Source: Apis mellifera (lineage: Eukaryota; Arthropoda; Insecta; Hymenoptera; Apidae). Taken from it: 64,000 nucleotides of DNA. The translations under genes were made by a program, and so were the position numbers. Below the pieces are notes generated by a model. That model had not been told where the DNA came from. It worked only from the letters and a program-made list of their open reading frames with translations, and made no database searches. Shown here in pieces: positions 1 to 11,700 of the stretch. Numbering within the stretch: the stretch's first letter is position 1; each line of letters starts with the position of its first letter. The stretch spans positions 2,443,501 to 2,507,500 of the forward strand of contig NC_037640.1 in assembly GCF_003254395.2 (NCBI RefSeq). The letters run 5' to 3'.

Positions 1-2940
1 TTAAGATAAACTGGTTCCATTTTGCTCGATCAAAATTCTGAAACCGTTGTAATGTTTTTCTTTCTTTCGAAAGAACGATGAAAAAGAAATAAAAAAAAAC
101 AAGAATAATTTCGTCTGAAGAAACTCGATTTTGGTGTTATTCCCATATTGCGAAATTTCGATGATATTTTCATAATAAATTTATTCCTTTCCTTCGTTGC
201 AATGTTTGCCCATCGTTGTTTCGTTTGCTTACACGGCGGGGATCGAATATAAATAACACACCGCATCTCGAAGGCAAGAAAATTTGATAAATTTTAAATT
301 TACGCAACCGTTCGAAATTAAATCGAAAAATTGTACAAACCGCGTATAATTATCTCCCTCTAAAAATATAAATAAAAAATCGAGAGAAAAATTTACATTG
401 AAAGGATTAATACAATATTCTCTTCTCTTCTCGTGTCACAATTCCCGATATTTAAGAGTAATAGAAGAAGATTAAAAAAAAATTCCAAAACTTTGAGAAT
501 CAGATTATATTTCCCGGGAGCGAAATCGTGGTATAGAATAAATCGATCGACCCCCGAATCTTTTCCAAACCAGTTTTCGCCCGGCTCTCGGACAGTCCAT
601 TCCCAGTTTGAGGAGAGACACGTTACGTTATGCGGGTTGGCGCAACATCGGGATGTTTTTGTCCAAGATAACAGAAAGGAACGATCAATGCCAGGCATTG
701 AACGGCGACGGATGAACGATGCGCAAGAGCCAAAAACACAGCGGGAGTTAGAAGCGTTTGTGGAAGTCAATAACCGGGACGATCACCTGCATTCTCGAAC
801 CAGAGAAACGAGGAGACAGCCAACCTCCTCCTTCGTTTTATCATCGGTGTAAAACCTTTCCTCCTCCTCCTCCTCCCTTATGTACAATTCGAGGCCACCT
901 AGAAATCGTGAAAACGATCGCCAATCTCGCACAACGTTCCACGCGATCGGTAGTAGTAGTAGCGTAGCGTAAGGCAATGCGATCGGTCAGAAGGAAGCGG
1001 ATAACAGGAAGAGAGAGAGAGAGAGGAGCTGACGAAAGAAGGAAGGGAAGAGAGAGAGAGAGAAGGGAGGGAGAATCGGAGGGTCGTACGTATCGCATCA
1101 GGGTGTATGCACCGAGGAGGGGTAGGCCGCCGCGGGGGTCACGGAGTGCGCTGACCTACTGTTCCACATTCGTCGCACAGAGCAGCCTTCCTCCGAACTT
1201 CGTGGAGCGGAGCGAACCCAGAAACCCAGAACTCTGCCTGCCCCCTTCCTCCTCCTCCTCGACCACTGCCCTCTCTCGCTCCTTGCCGAGGCCCTGTCTC
1301 CCTCTCTTTGTCCTTCCCTCCCTTCCACACAACCCCTACAATCTCGCGGATTTAAAGCTGAATCCTTTATACCGTGGAATCGCGTGGAACGGCGGCGCAG
1401 CCAGCCATCCGGGTGCATCGCATCGCAGCGACTTTCTTTTTCTCTCTTTCTTCTTCCTATCTCTTTCGGAAGCAGAACAGAGGCAGGCTTCTCTTTCTTC
1501 GGTTTGAAAAAGATCCGTCCTTTTCTCGTCTTAGATTACGTGTCTATTTGTGTTTATAGGATTTATAATAAGGATTTAATCAATGAATGTCCAAAGATTT
1601 TCTCAATTTCGTGCCACCGCAATCTATTCTATATGTCAGCCAGGATAACCCAGAATATGTGAAAGCAAGATTTCCTCATAGAATCGTAGCGTAGAAATAA
1701 TCTTGCGGACAGATGGAATTTCTCGAGGAGAGGAACTTGTAAAAATTTTGGCGCGATCGAAAAGTTTCGTGTCCAAGGTCTGCGGGTCAATTCGCGTTGC
1801 AAACTACGAGAAGGTTCTCGAGGAAAGAAGAGAGAGAGGGTTGATCAATTGATCGAAGGGTGGTGGGAAGGAAACTGGTCATCAGATAAGGGATGTTGGA
1901 GAGGCTGAGGTCGGAATTTATCGCGGTCATTTCGCAACGATCCGGTCGTTACCTCGTTTCGCTCGCGAGGACAATTAACAACGTTGGCGGCGGGATCAGT
2001 GAACCAATTCTTCGATCATCCAACAAGCGAAATCATAAAACGCGATCGCGAAAAGTGGTGAAAAAGATGGTGGCCGTGATTCTCGAATCACGGTTGTTGG
2101 AATAATAAACGGGAACGACGATTTTCCATGAATTATTCGAAGGGGGGTGGGGGAGGGTGGACGGGGCGCCGAGACTGCAAGGAACGTTCATGCACCCCGA
2201 AAGCTCGTTTCCCTCCCTGGCGCGAGCGGCGCATGCCTCTCGACGCTGTATCGGTCCGACGCACACCCACGAGGCGGCGAAAGCTCACGAATTCTTACGC
2301 ACACCAGGTGATCCGACACCTGCTCCCTGCCTTATGATAATGATTATATTTTTTTCGAAAACGCGCCGGGGGAAATCATCCTCCTAAAGAAATACACGGC
2401 ATGAAATTTTCTTTCGATTCTTTTTTATTTATTTATTCCTGGAAAAAACAGCACAGGAATTCTTATGATTGAAGAATGATTAACAAACTGGATTATTCGA
2501 TTGTATAAATTATAAAATTCTTGTAATAAATATCGAAGGAAAGGAGATTTCTCGAGTTTGGATACAAGGCTTGTAAGTTACGTTCAATTACGAACACCGT
2601 TCAAATTCAAATCGTTCGAGCGGGACGACACGCGTTGCCAACGGACTAATAGGCGTGGAACACGTTGCGCGGCAACTGTAAGCAAAAACTAGTTTACAAA
2701 CTTCTCCTAATCGACTTCGAGACGAGTCTGTCGATGACAACAAATAGAGAGAGAGAGAGGAAAAACACTCCGATAAACCTCTCCAAATAATTACGATTTA
2801 AATTCAAAGTACACAATCTAAATCATAATAACACTAAACTCTATATACACATATACACATCCCAAGATTTCAAAGACGTTTAATCGAAAAGAAGCGAGCG
2901 ACGACAATTCATCGAATTACTACTCCAAAATATAATATTT
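1..2940. other. 5' flanking DNA, no gene seen
   Basis: AT-rich flank with one more complex, CpG-rich stretch at about 960-1450 containing GA/CT runs and a TTTATACC motif near 1370. The open frames here, up to 176 codons, are built from low-complexity Ser/Arg/Leu-rich sequence and match no family I know. The stretch at 1000-1450 could be a distal promoter, but nothing decides this. Confidence 0.5.
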
Positions 2941-5098
2941 TCGAGGGGCTCCTCGCCCCCGTAGATACGGGACTGCACGCCTCCCTACTCAGGGGTATAA
3001 CGCGGAGCGACGAGGACGAGGCAACGTGACTAGGGAACCGGCGCGAACTCGTTCATGTGGAGCGAGAAGGATACAGATACTGCGGGAAGAGGAGGAGGAG
3101 ACGATCTAAAGGGAGGGGGAATATCTCGAGGAGAGGGACGGAAACGCCGAACCGCGGAATTTGGAGAGGAAGGAGGAGAGAAGCTCGCGAGGACATCGAG
3201 ACAGAGAGAGAGACAGAAAGAGAAGCGAGAGGGAGGTAAGGGGTAGAGAGAGAGACGGAGGAGGCGCGTGTAGGTGGTGGTGGAAGAGCGAGGAGAGCGT
3301 AGTCGAGCGACCGTCCCGCTGTGGCCACGAGCTCCGACGCTCGGGGAACGTAGGTAGTGCGTGAACTTCCGGCCGAGTGAAACGGACAAGAGAGAAAGGG
3401 GGAAAGGAGTAGAGAGAAGGGCCAATTCGAGATTCCCTTGGAAGGTGGTAGAGTTCCGCAACCGGAATCCTCCTTCTGCCTGGCCGGCTGGGACACACAC
3501 ACACGTACATATTGGGACACACACACACGTATATATTCATATCGGCGTTTGAAAAACGCGAGTGGGGCTCGGACGATAAGAGGACTGGTGGACGAGAATC
3601 GTTGTGGTAGTGTTATTATTGTTGTTGTTGTTGTTGTTGTTGTTATTGTGTTATTGTTGTGCGAGTGCGTGAGAAGAAAAAGAAGAAAGAGAAGAAAGAC
3701 ACGGAGAGGACGTGGACGTGGTGGACGCGTGGACGTGAACGGGCGCGAATCGAATCGAATCGAATCTAGTGGAGGCAGGGGGGGGAGAGAGAGAGAGGAG
3801 GAGGAGGAGGAGGAGGAGAGAGCCGCGAGTGGAGTTACGCGACGAGGAGGGAGGGAGAGAGGGAGGGAGAGAGTGTGTGCGGGTGTCGGTGAAAGGGTTT
3901 TCGTTCGGTCGCCGCTCGATCGCCCTCGGAGACGCTGAGGGACGCGAGTGCGTTTGTTATGCGTACCAGAGTGTGGTACTACGGTGGTGGCGGTTGACGG
4001 CGGCGGCGGCGGCGAACAGAACGACGAGCAGAAGAAGGAGAAGCAAGACGAGGAGGACGAGGACGAGGACGAGGACGAGGAGGACGACGACGACGACAGG
4101 AAGGAGGAACAGGAATAGGAGCGACAGAAGCTTCAAAGGAGGACGTGGACGCGAACGAGGAGGCGGAGGAGGAGCTGGAGGAGGAGGAGGAGGTGGAAGA
4201 AGAGGAACAGGTGCGAGTAAGAGTGCGGGTGCGAATTCGGGATCGAGGGAGGAGGCAGCGGGAGGAGGAGAAGGAGGAGGAGGAGGAGGAGGAGGAGGAT
4301 CAACCGAGGATCGAGAGGAATCATCATCATCATCATCATCATCATCCTCGTCGCGAGACCGATCGAGGGGAGTGCGTTCTGGTGTGTTGCCGCAGGGGAG
4401 GAGGGGAGGGAGGCTCGAAGAAAGGGAGGAAAGACGACGACGTCGGCGACGAGGTGGAAGAAGGAGAGGAAGAGAGGTGCTGGAGGAAGGCGAGGAAGAA
4501 GAAAAGGAAGGTAGAAGAAGAAGTGATTGTTGTTGGTGGTTCCGTTTGTCTCGTCGTCTCGGGATCGGGAGAGTTTAGAGTTTAGGAGAGAGGAAGAGGC
4601 ATTTTTCCCCCCCCTCTCTTCTTTCTCTTTCTCTCTCATTCTCTCTCTCTCTCTCTCTCTCTCCCTCTCTCCAGTCTCTCCGCGAGTCTCTCCGAGTGAT
4701 CGTTTTTGAGCGAGCGATCGAAGAGGAAGAGGAAACGGGATAAGAAAGAGAATACGGGAGAATTTATCGAGCCAAGGAGGATAAGATCGAGGAAGAGAAG
4801 GGAAAGAAAGGATATCGAAGAGAGAGAGAAAAAGTGGTATGTGGTGATATTTCTTTTCCCCGTCTTTTTTTTTTTTTTTTTTTTTTTTTTTTCCTCTCCT
4901 TCCTTCCTCCTCTTTCGTTCCCTTCCGTTGTTCCCCGTTGTTCTCGCCGGGGAAACAGAGGAGGGCTACTACTGTGTTGTTGTTCGCCTACCGTGGAGGC
5001 GAAGCCTTTCGTCGAGTGTTAGTGTGGTTTCTTAAAGTGGTGCCTCAGCACGAAGAGGGAATCGCCAGCAGGGCAGAGGCTCGAACGCATGTAGGAAC
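2941..5098 (+). promoter_or_regulatory. cac: Promoter region and long purine-rich 5' UTR of the calcium channel gene
   Basis: About 2.1 kb unlike its surroundings: CpG-rich at the left edge, then dense GA, GGA, GAC and GTT simple repeats on the + strand (for example a GTT run near 3619-3657, GAC/GAG runs near 4040-4100, an ATC run at 4319-4347) and a 28-T run at 4865-4892. It leads directly into an ATG with a consensus splice donor, so the simplest reading is transcription start plus a long 5' UTR. The low-complexity frames inside it (up to 269 codons) are repeat artefacts rather than genes. No clear TATA box was seen; GGTATAAC at about 2995 is a weak candidate. The assignment to the channel gene is inferred from position. 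Confidence 0.5.
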
Positions 5099-5131
5099 AT
5101 GGCCGCAACCAGCCCCTGCCTCCCTCTAGAG
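5099..5131 (+). CDS. cac: Candidate first coding exon (start codon, 11 codons) of Cav2 alpha-1
   Basis: The ATG lies in AACATGG, a favourable Kozak context (A at -3, G at +4). It reads MAATSPCLPLE and ends exactly at GAG|GTGAGT, a near-perfect donor. The upstream purine-rich block would be its 5' UTR. The difficulty is phase. This exon ends in phase 0, while the next recognisable exon at 31559 needs two bases of a codon from upstream. Either an unseen small exon intervenes, or a weak in-frame acceptor at 31575 is used, or this ATG belongs to an isoform not continued here. Start and donor are seen directly; membership in the channel transcript is inferred. Confidence 0.45.
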
Positions 5132-8100
5132 GTGAGTCCAGCGAAACCGGAATAATGGCTCTGTGATTCCCTTCGTTCCTACCCGATTTCATCGCCGAAT
5201 CATCACCTGTGTTACACGGAACGCACTTATTTATACGCCTCTCTCTCGCTCGTCTTCCGTTTTAAACCGCGATCGTCGACGTGTCGCGTCGAAATTTCTA
5301 ACCTATAAATTGGTGGGCAGTTTCGTGATCAGTTGTTCTTATTCCCTAATGATATTCTGATTTAATTCGAAGCTTGGTGTTTTCTATGTGAACCGTTCAC
5401 GAAATTGACCTACTTCACGTGGAAGCCGTGTTCGTTCGACACGAGTGTGTATATATATGTGTATACATATATATATACTATGGTAGACACGTAGTGTTTC
5501 GTCTTTTTCTATCTGTTTCATACGAAATACGTTTAACGGAAGAAATAAGTGTAACGTATGCTCGCGAGATTGGTATAATAATTAACGATGACTCGTGACT
5601 GTTGCTCGTGCGTGATCGTTTCAGAAATTCGAATTAACGATGCGGTGTTGTTTCCCCGTTTGACCTCTTTACCAGCGTATCAGCGTACGTAAAGTATGAA
5701 TCGGTTACACTGTCTATTCGACTGTATAAACAGTATACCGGCACACTCTCGATGTCTCTTCGAAGCTGAAAAAAATTCCGATTTGAATATTTCAAAATTC
5801 ACCGTCAAAATTCGTGTATCATATTTTTCTCACGAAGTTCAAATTGAAGTTAATGATATCGAATCGGTCTGAATTATTCACCTTTTCAATAGATGTCTAT
5901 AATGTTCGATCCTTGAATCGAGGTTTGCATCAAGCTGATCGTATGTTTTGATTTGCGAATCGATTTCCTTCAAAATTATTGGCCGAGCCAAAGAAAATTG
6001 TCAGGATTCTTATCCATAAATATTTAAATCACTCCTTGTTCACAGTTTTGATACATTTTTTAGATAAGTGATGCAACATTGGAAATTAAAAGGTAATCTG
6101 TGTACATCGATAGGCAAAATATTCCACATATTGTTCGAACTCGACAATCTTCTCTTCATATATATTATTCATAATCTCCTCAACTCGAAGAAAACTCCAT
6201 CATTCAAAGGATTAACAAATACAATAACGAAGCAACAGAGTTCGAAAATCTGTTCCAAGAAAAAATGACAAATTCGAGAAACTTTTGCATTCTAATTTCG
6301 TCCATCGATTTCCTCCGTGTAACGAGTCATCAATGCCTCGAGTTATGGCGTATTCGTGGAAAGAAAATTATACGGCGTGGCGCGATACCCTTGTGGATCG
6401 TTTCCTTCCCCCCCGTGTGTTTGTCGTATCGCGTTGGCCCCGTTTATTCCATCGAGTACTTATCGAGCTTTCATCGCGTCACTTATCAGCCCGTGCTGTC
6501 TGTTCGTGTTCACGAATGCAACGCGGCCGACCAGTTAAAGGGAACGCGACGACTCTCATGGAAAACACGGTTTTTTCGAGGATCACCTTCCTTGACACCA
6601 TAATTAATTGACACAATTGGATAAATAAAAATTGGATTGTAAGATATTTTATACTTGTCTTCTGTGGAAGATTTAATTATACAAAATATGGTATTTGAAG
6701 AATGAAGAAGAGAGAGAAAAGAAAAATCGAAAGTTTGATCGAGTGAAACGGATAAAAACGGATTGAATGGAATAGCGATTAACGTGAATATTTTTTCGAA
6801 GAAGGAATCCTCGAGCTTTAAGGATAGGGGCATACAGCGAAGGTATACAGCCTGTCCCCTTTTTACGCTTTAATCATATCGATTAGGCTCTGATGTGTCA
6901 CTTAATGGATCGAGCCTTTGAACGTAATTTCTTTGCATTATATTTTCCGCGAAAAATGGAAGAGTAATGAAACATTTTCTAAATTAATCCTGCTCGACGA
7001 ATGAAAAAAATAAAAGGAGGAGAGACATCGGTGTTATCGTAAAATTTCCAATGTTTAAAAGCAGGATCTGATTCTGTCGATTCTCCACAACGATAATTAA
7101 TTAATAATTGAACGAAAAAAATTACAGTTTTTTTTTTTCACTGTGTCAATAACGACATTAGTATGTTGATTAGTATCTATTCTGTTTATTGATCGAAAGA
7201 AAAAAATTAACTCTGAACCTACACGCTTTCTAATATCTATAAAAATTCGATTTATAAAAGTGTTTCTCTTTTCTCTAGTAAAATTAAATGAAATTAAATA
7301 ACTGTTCCTTTCGATTGTTTCGTTGGCCAAATTGAAAATTCGAACAGGGAAGGATGTAAAGGATATTTGAGGGTAAAATCTCAGTGAGTTCCTTTGAGAA
7401 TGATTGTTCGAGAGTAAATTTCACTCATAATGGAATATCGACTAAGTAAAAAAAAAAAAAAATAATATTCGAGAGCAGCTCTCGAGAGTGTTTTTCTCAA
7501 GTGGACTCTGCATTGAGAATGAAATAACTTTCACTCTCGTAACGTGAAAAATAATTCTTCAGAGTGTCCTATTATTCTTTATTGGGCATAACGTCACGTG
7601 TTCCAATATAAATTATTTCATCATCAACGTTTCAGAATTTTTTTCGATGTAAGAAATATTGTTTCATTTGCTCCATCGTTTGTTCCTATTCGTTTGGTTT
7701 TTAAATGTATCTTTAAAGCACAAAGCTTTAAGATACGTTTTTAAATAATGTATAAAATGAGAGCAAGAATATCGATTTATAAATTTGTTTACAAAAGAAA
7801 AATAGAGATTAGAAGAAGAATTCATTAGTTTTTTCTTTTTACATTCGTAAAAATAGTTTGAAGGTGATAAATAATCGTTGTGTGATAAAATATCAGAATT
7901 TAGGGAAGAATGAATTTGAAACGATAGGATTATAAATTTGGATTAATTTAATAAAAAAAATTGAAATATATTTCGTTTATAGAAGAGGAAAATATGAAAG
8001 AATAATTATTATAGAAATTCCAATAAATATAATCGTCATGTTAGGATCTATCTATCTGTTAAATTAACTTATTTGAAAATTGAAGAGACAGATAACATTA

Positions 8101-10799
8101 ACACAATTTCAAATCATTTAATTTCTAGCTTCTTTGAATCAACTGTGTAGTAATCTGAACGAGGCTTAAAGAATGCTCAACTGCAGTAGAGATCCCCAAC
8201 AATAATCGGACAACAGTTCTTTCCATTCGAGAAAGAAATATTCGATTAATTTTAATACTTTTAAATTAAATTGCATGAATTCAAGTAATTCAACTCGAAT
8301 AATACGAATTACTTATTTCACTTTGCTTGATATATTCTTTCAAGATTCAATTAAAGTTAATCAATCAGAATTTGTGTACAATATTCGACCAAGCTGTCAA
8401 TTATTTGATTTCGATCGATTAATTAGGATATCGAAAAATAATTACACTTGACTTAATAAATCAAAAGACGAGGAAAAATTTCTACAAACTCACGAGACAT
8501 ATCACATTTCATGATATCCGAACAAATCTTCGAATTAATCGAAATCAATTAATTGACTCGTTTAATTCGAACTAGAGACTTCTAGTGACATTTAACCGCA
8601 GTAGAAATCTCCGACAGTGATCAGACACTACTCCAATTTCTTTACCAATTTATATATTTATCTAACACTCGAAATCGAACAAACGAAGGAAGGTAATTTT
8701 GAATGAAGAGGTTCTGAAGATTAATTAACAGGAAATCGTGGTGTTAATTTACACGGTATTATCTTTCCTGCAGAGTTTCTACCTCGTAAATATAACACAC
8801 ACAACAAAAAAAAAAAAAGGATCGTCCACTTCTCGTTAATTTGGCGCGCTGCATCAGGAATTTATTTTATATACGGAACGATTTATCGCTTTCATTAAAA
8901 GGGCCGTGACCATTTGTCCATAGACAACACGACCAAGTTTTCACTCTAATTTTCATTTAACTCGTCTCTCTCTCTCGCTCTTTATACGCCTGTTTCTCGA
9001 AGATATCGCGAAAAATAAAGGTCGGCGACCGAATCGAAGCGGTTTCTTCCATTTTCTTCTTCCGGCACGAGCTATTATCCGAAATTGCCTTCAACGTCGC
9101 TTCGCTATTTTCGACTCGATCTTAAATCGGCATCCTGGAAAAATCTCGTCTGACAGAATGCTTGCTAGAATTAAAATCCGTTGCTGAACAATTTTTTATT
9201 CCAGCAATTCCTTTTATCTTTTTCGATCACGTAATTGTAATCGTTTTTTTTATTTATTTATTTATTTATTTGTTCCATTATTTTTTATCATTCGTTGTAT
9301 TTGTTTCTGTTTTAGTAGTTTTTGGCGGGTATTTGTTTTATAGGCGATTTCATGATCTTTTTATGTTTATAATCGTCTGAAATGAAATTTTTATTCACAT
9401 ATAACAAATTTGTATAATACAGAATAATAATTCTGCAGGTAGAATATTTATAATGATATATTCTAGGAATTGAAGGCTGCTGAAAAATATTTGTTTAAGC
9501 TTATTTTTCAAGTAAGCAATTTAATTTAATCCAATAATTTCAAATGAAGCAAGATAGCTCTACTTTTATTATAATTTAATGAACAAATCTCTTGACATTT
9601 TTTAATCTTTCTTCTCTTATCTCGTCACTTTTTAATAAATAATACGTATAGTTGAAAATTTCTTAGTTTATCGTTAATTCTAAAAAAATTGCGAAACAAT
9701 TTATTTTCGTTTTGCATTCGTTTATATCATTTTCATGCACAAGTCGTTAATATTTCAATTAGACGATTAGATTGTGGATATATTTATGAGATATGAAAAA
9801 GAGCAGAAAATATATTATTGCATTATGATACTTGAAAAATAAGAATAACCTTTTCTTTCCTTTAATCGAATATATTCATTCAAATTTTATTTTGCATAAA
9901 TATTCTACCAATAAAATAAGAACAAGTTATCAGTTGAAATCTTTTGTCCATGTTTTGTATACAGACATATAAAATGATAGAAAAGAGATAGTTGAACGTC
10001 AAATTGTTCTTAAGACGATGTCAAAAAGGTGTCAAACGGGATATCGAAATTTGGTCTTGAAGCAATTCGAGTTAGAAAGTTTAGGAAGTTTTGCTCACTC
10101 CATGAAATAGTGAAAATCTTCTTGCTTCTAAGCAAACTAGTATTATGATAATTCATGTGCAATCACGATTTCCATCTTTAAGAATAAACGAAATTTGAAT
10201 TTCTAAGATCGCGTACCAATAAATCAATATCGTTGATTGCAGATTTTGAGCAGCGTTCAAATTGTCAAGTGTCACAATTACAATACATTTTTTTTTTAAT
10301 TGGATTATCTTGATGACGTTTCTTAAAATCTCTAGAAAGTTTCTTTTCTTAACAATTATTAATATTATATAAAAAAGTATAAATGTTCATTGAAAAGGAT
10401 TAAGAAACAAACAAATCATTTGGAAATTTCTTTACACTTGTTATTTTCTGAGATCAATACTGGAATGGAACTAAAAATAACATAGCTACACAAACGGTTT
10501 ATATAGAATATGGAATACTTTTGCACAAAAATTAATTTTCTCAAACAATTAATTTCCTCAATAATAATATTAATGCATCCCTTTAATAAATTAAAATTAT
10601 TTAACTTAATTAAATATTTATACAATAGATAACGATAATAATACTAAACATAAAATGATTAAAAAATGAAGATTTTTGTATTCTAACACGGCCAAATAAT
10701 ACTATACATGATAATTTTCCAATACAAAAAATAAAATGAACTCGAATTCCAATTCCAATTTTATCTCCCGAAATCGTGCTCCTTCTAAAATTTGGAATT
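5132..10799. other. First intron, proximal part; no gene seen
   Basis: AT-rich noncoding DNA with short poly-A/T runs. The only internal structure noticed is a diverged direct repeat. The motif around 8171-8205 (ACTGCAGTAGAGATC...) recurs at about 8592-8627 with roughly 80 percent agreement over 35 bases. No exon with flanking splice sites and family similarity was seen. Confidence 0.5.
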
Positions 10800-11700
10800 A
10801 GAATCTCGAAAGGGGGGGTCGACGATCCCTGTTCGAGCGTCCTCGCGGACGTTAATTTATTAGAGATCCGTTTGTCACGTAAAACGTGTACGTAGGGTTA
10901 CGTAATGTGAATTAAATAATAGGAAGCGTGTCGTTTCGCCATTCGCTCGGCTAATCGCGTCCCTCGTGCATCCAATCTCTGCTCGATCGATCTTTACCGA
11001 CTCGAACAACTCGGGAATCTCGGTCGATAATATCGGGCGAATCGAGAAAAAGAGAGAAACATTTTTCTATCGCGTCTCCACTCGTGAATTTTTACCTCTC
11101 CTCTTTCCCTTTGTCTCCCGTATTCTCGGATTGTTCGATTCAATTCGAGAGAGAGAGAGAGAAACAGAGAGAGAAATAGAATATGAAGAAGACCGAGGGG
11201 GGAAAGTTTCTTATCTAGGCGAATTCTCAACCGACAAAGAAATCTCGTGCCTGGTAGTTGACGACCCAAAAATTGGATCGGACGTGTTTCTGGGGAGGGA
11301 TGTGGAAGGAGGACACAACCCCCGTGGCGCAGCAACGTGTTCTCCCTCCCCCTCATCCTCATCCTGATAAAAACCCGCGAAATTGGGTCGAAATTCCGAG
11401 GAAAGTGTTACGTCGACTCGTATCAGGCCGATTGTCGTGGCTGATTGCTTTCCCGAGACCGGCCTAGGCTAGGTCTTTCTCTGAACGTGGGGGAGAGGTT
11501 GGCAGGAGTGGCGGAGAACGAGACCGTGCGCGGCACGTGTGCGGGCAGAGTTTTGGATCCGCGGGGTTGGCAGCACTGGCTGTGACGCCCGTAGAGCGAG
11601 AGGAGATTGCGAGACGGAGGAGGATGGAGGAGGGCGAGGTGGTGGGGAGCGGAGGACAGGCGAGGGGAGGGGCAGAAAGGGCGGCATGAATGAACGATCA
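10800..11700. promoter_or_regulatory. CpG-rich block inside intron 1
   Basis: GC and CpG content rise sharply compared with both sides, especially at 10800-10990 and 11440-11690. The second part contains CACGTG-type E-boxes and few simple repeats. Open frames on both strands here are shadows of the composition. It may be an enhancer or internal promoter; no start site or splice donor clearly supports an exon. Confidence 0.3.

Noticed and set aside
433..852. 139-codon frame in the 5' flank considered as a neighbouring gene
   Set aside because: No recognisable family, no splice or promoter context, and an open frame also exists on the opposite strand.
3769..4578. 269-codon open frame on the + strand, rich in R, G, E and S
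   Set aside because: Made of GGA/GAC/AGG repeats; other frames and the opposite strand are open as well for the same reason. No domain and no splice logic; part of the 5' UTR block.
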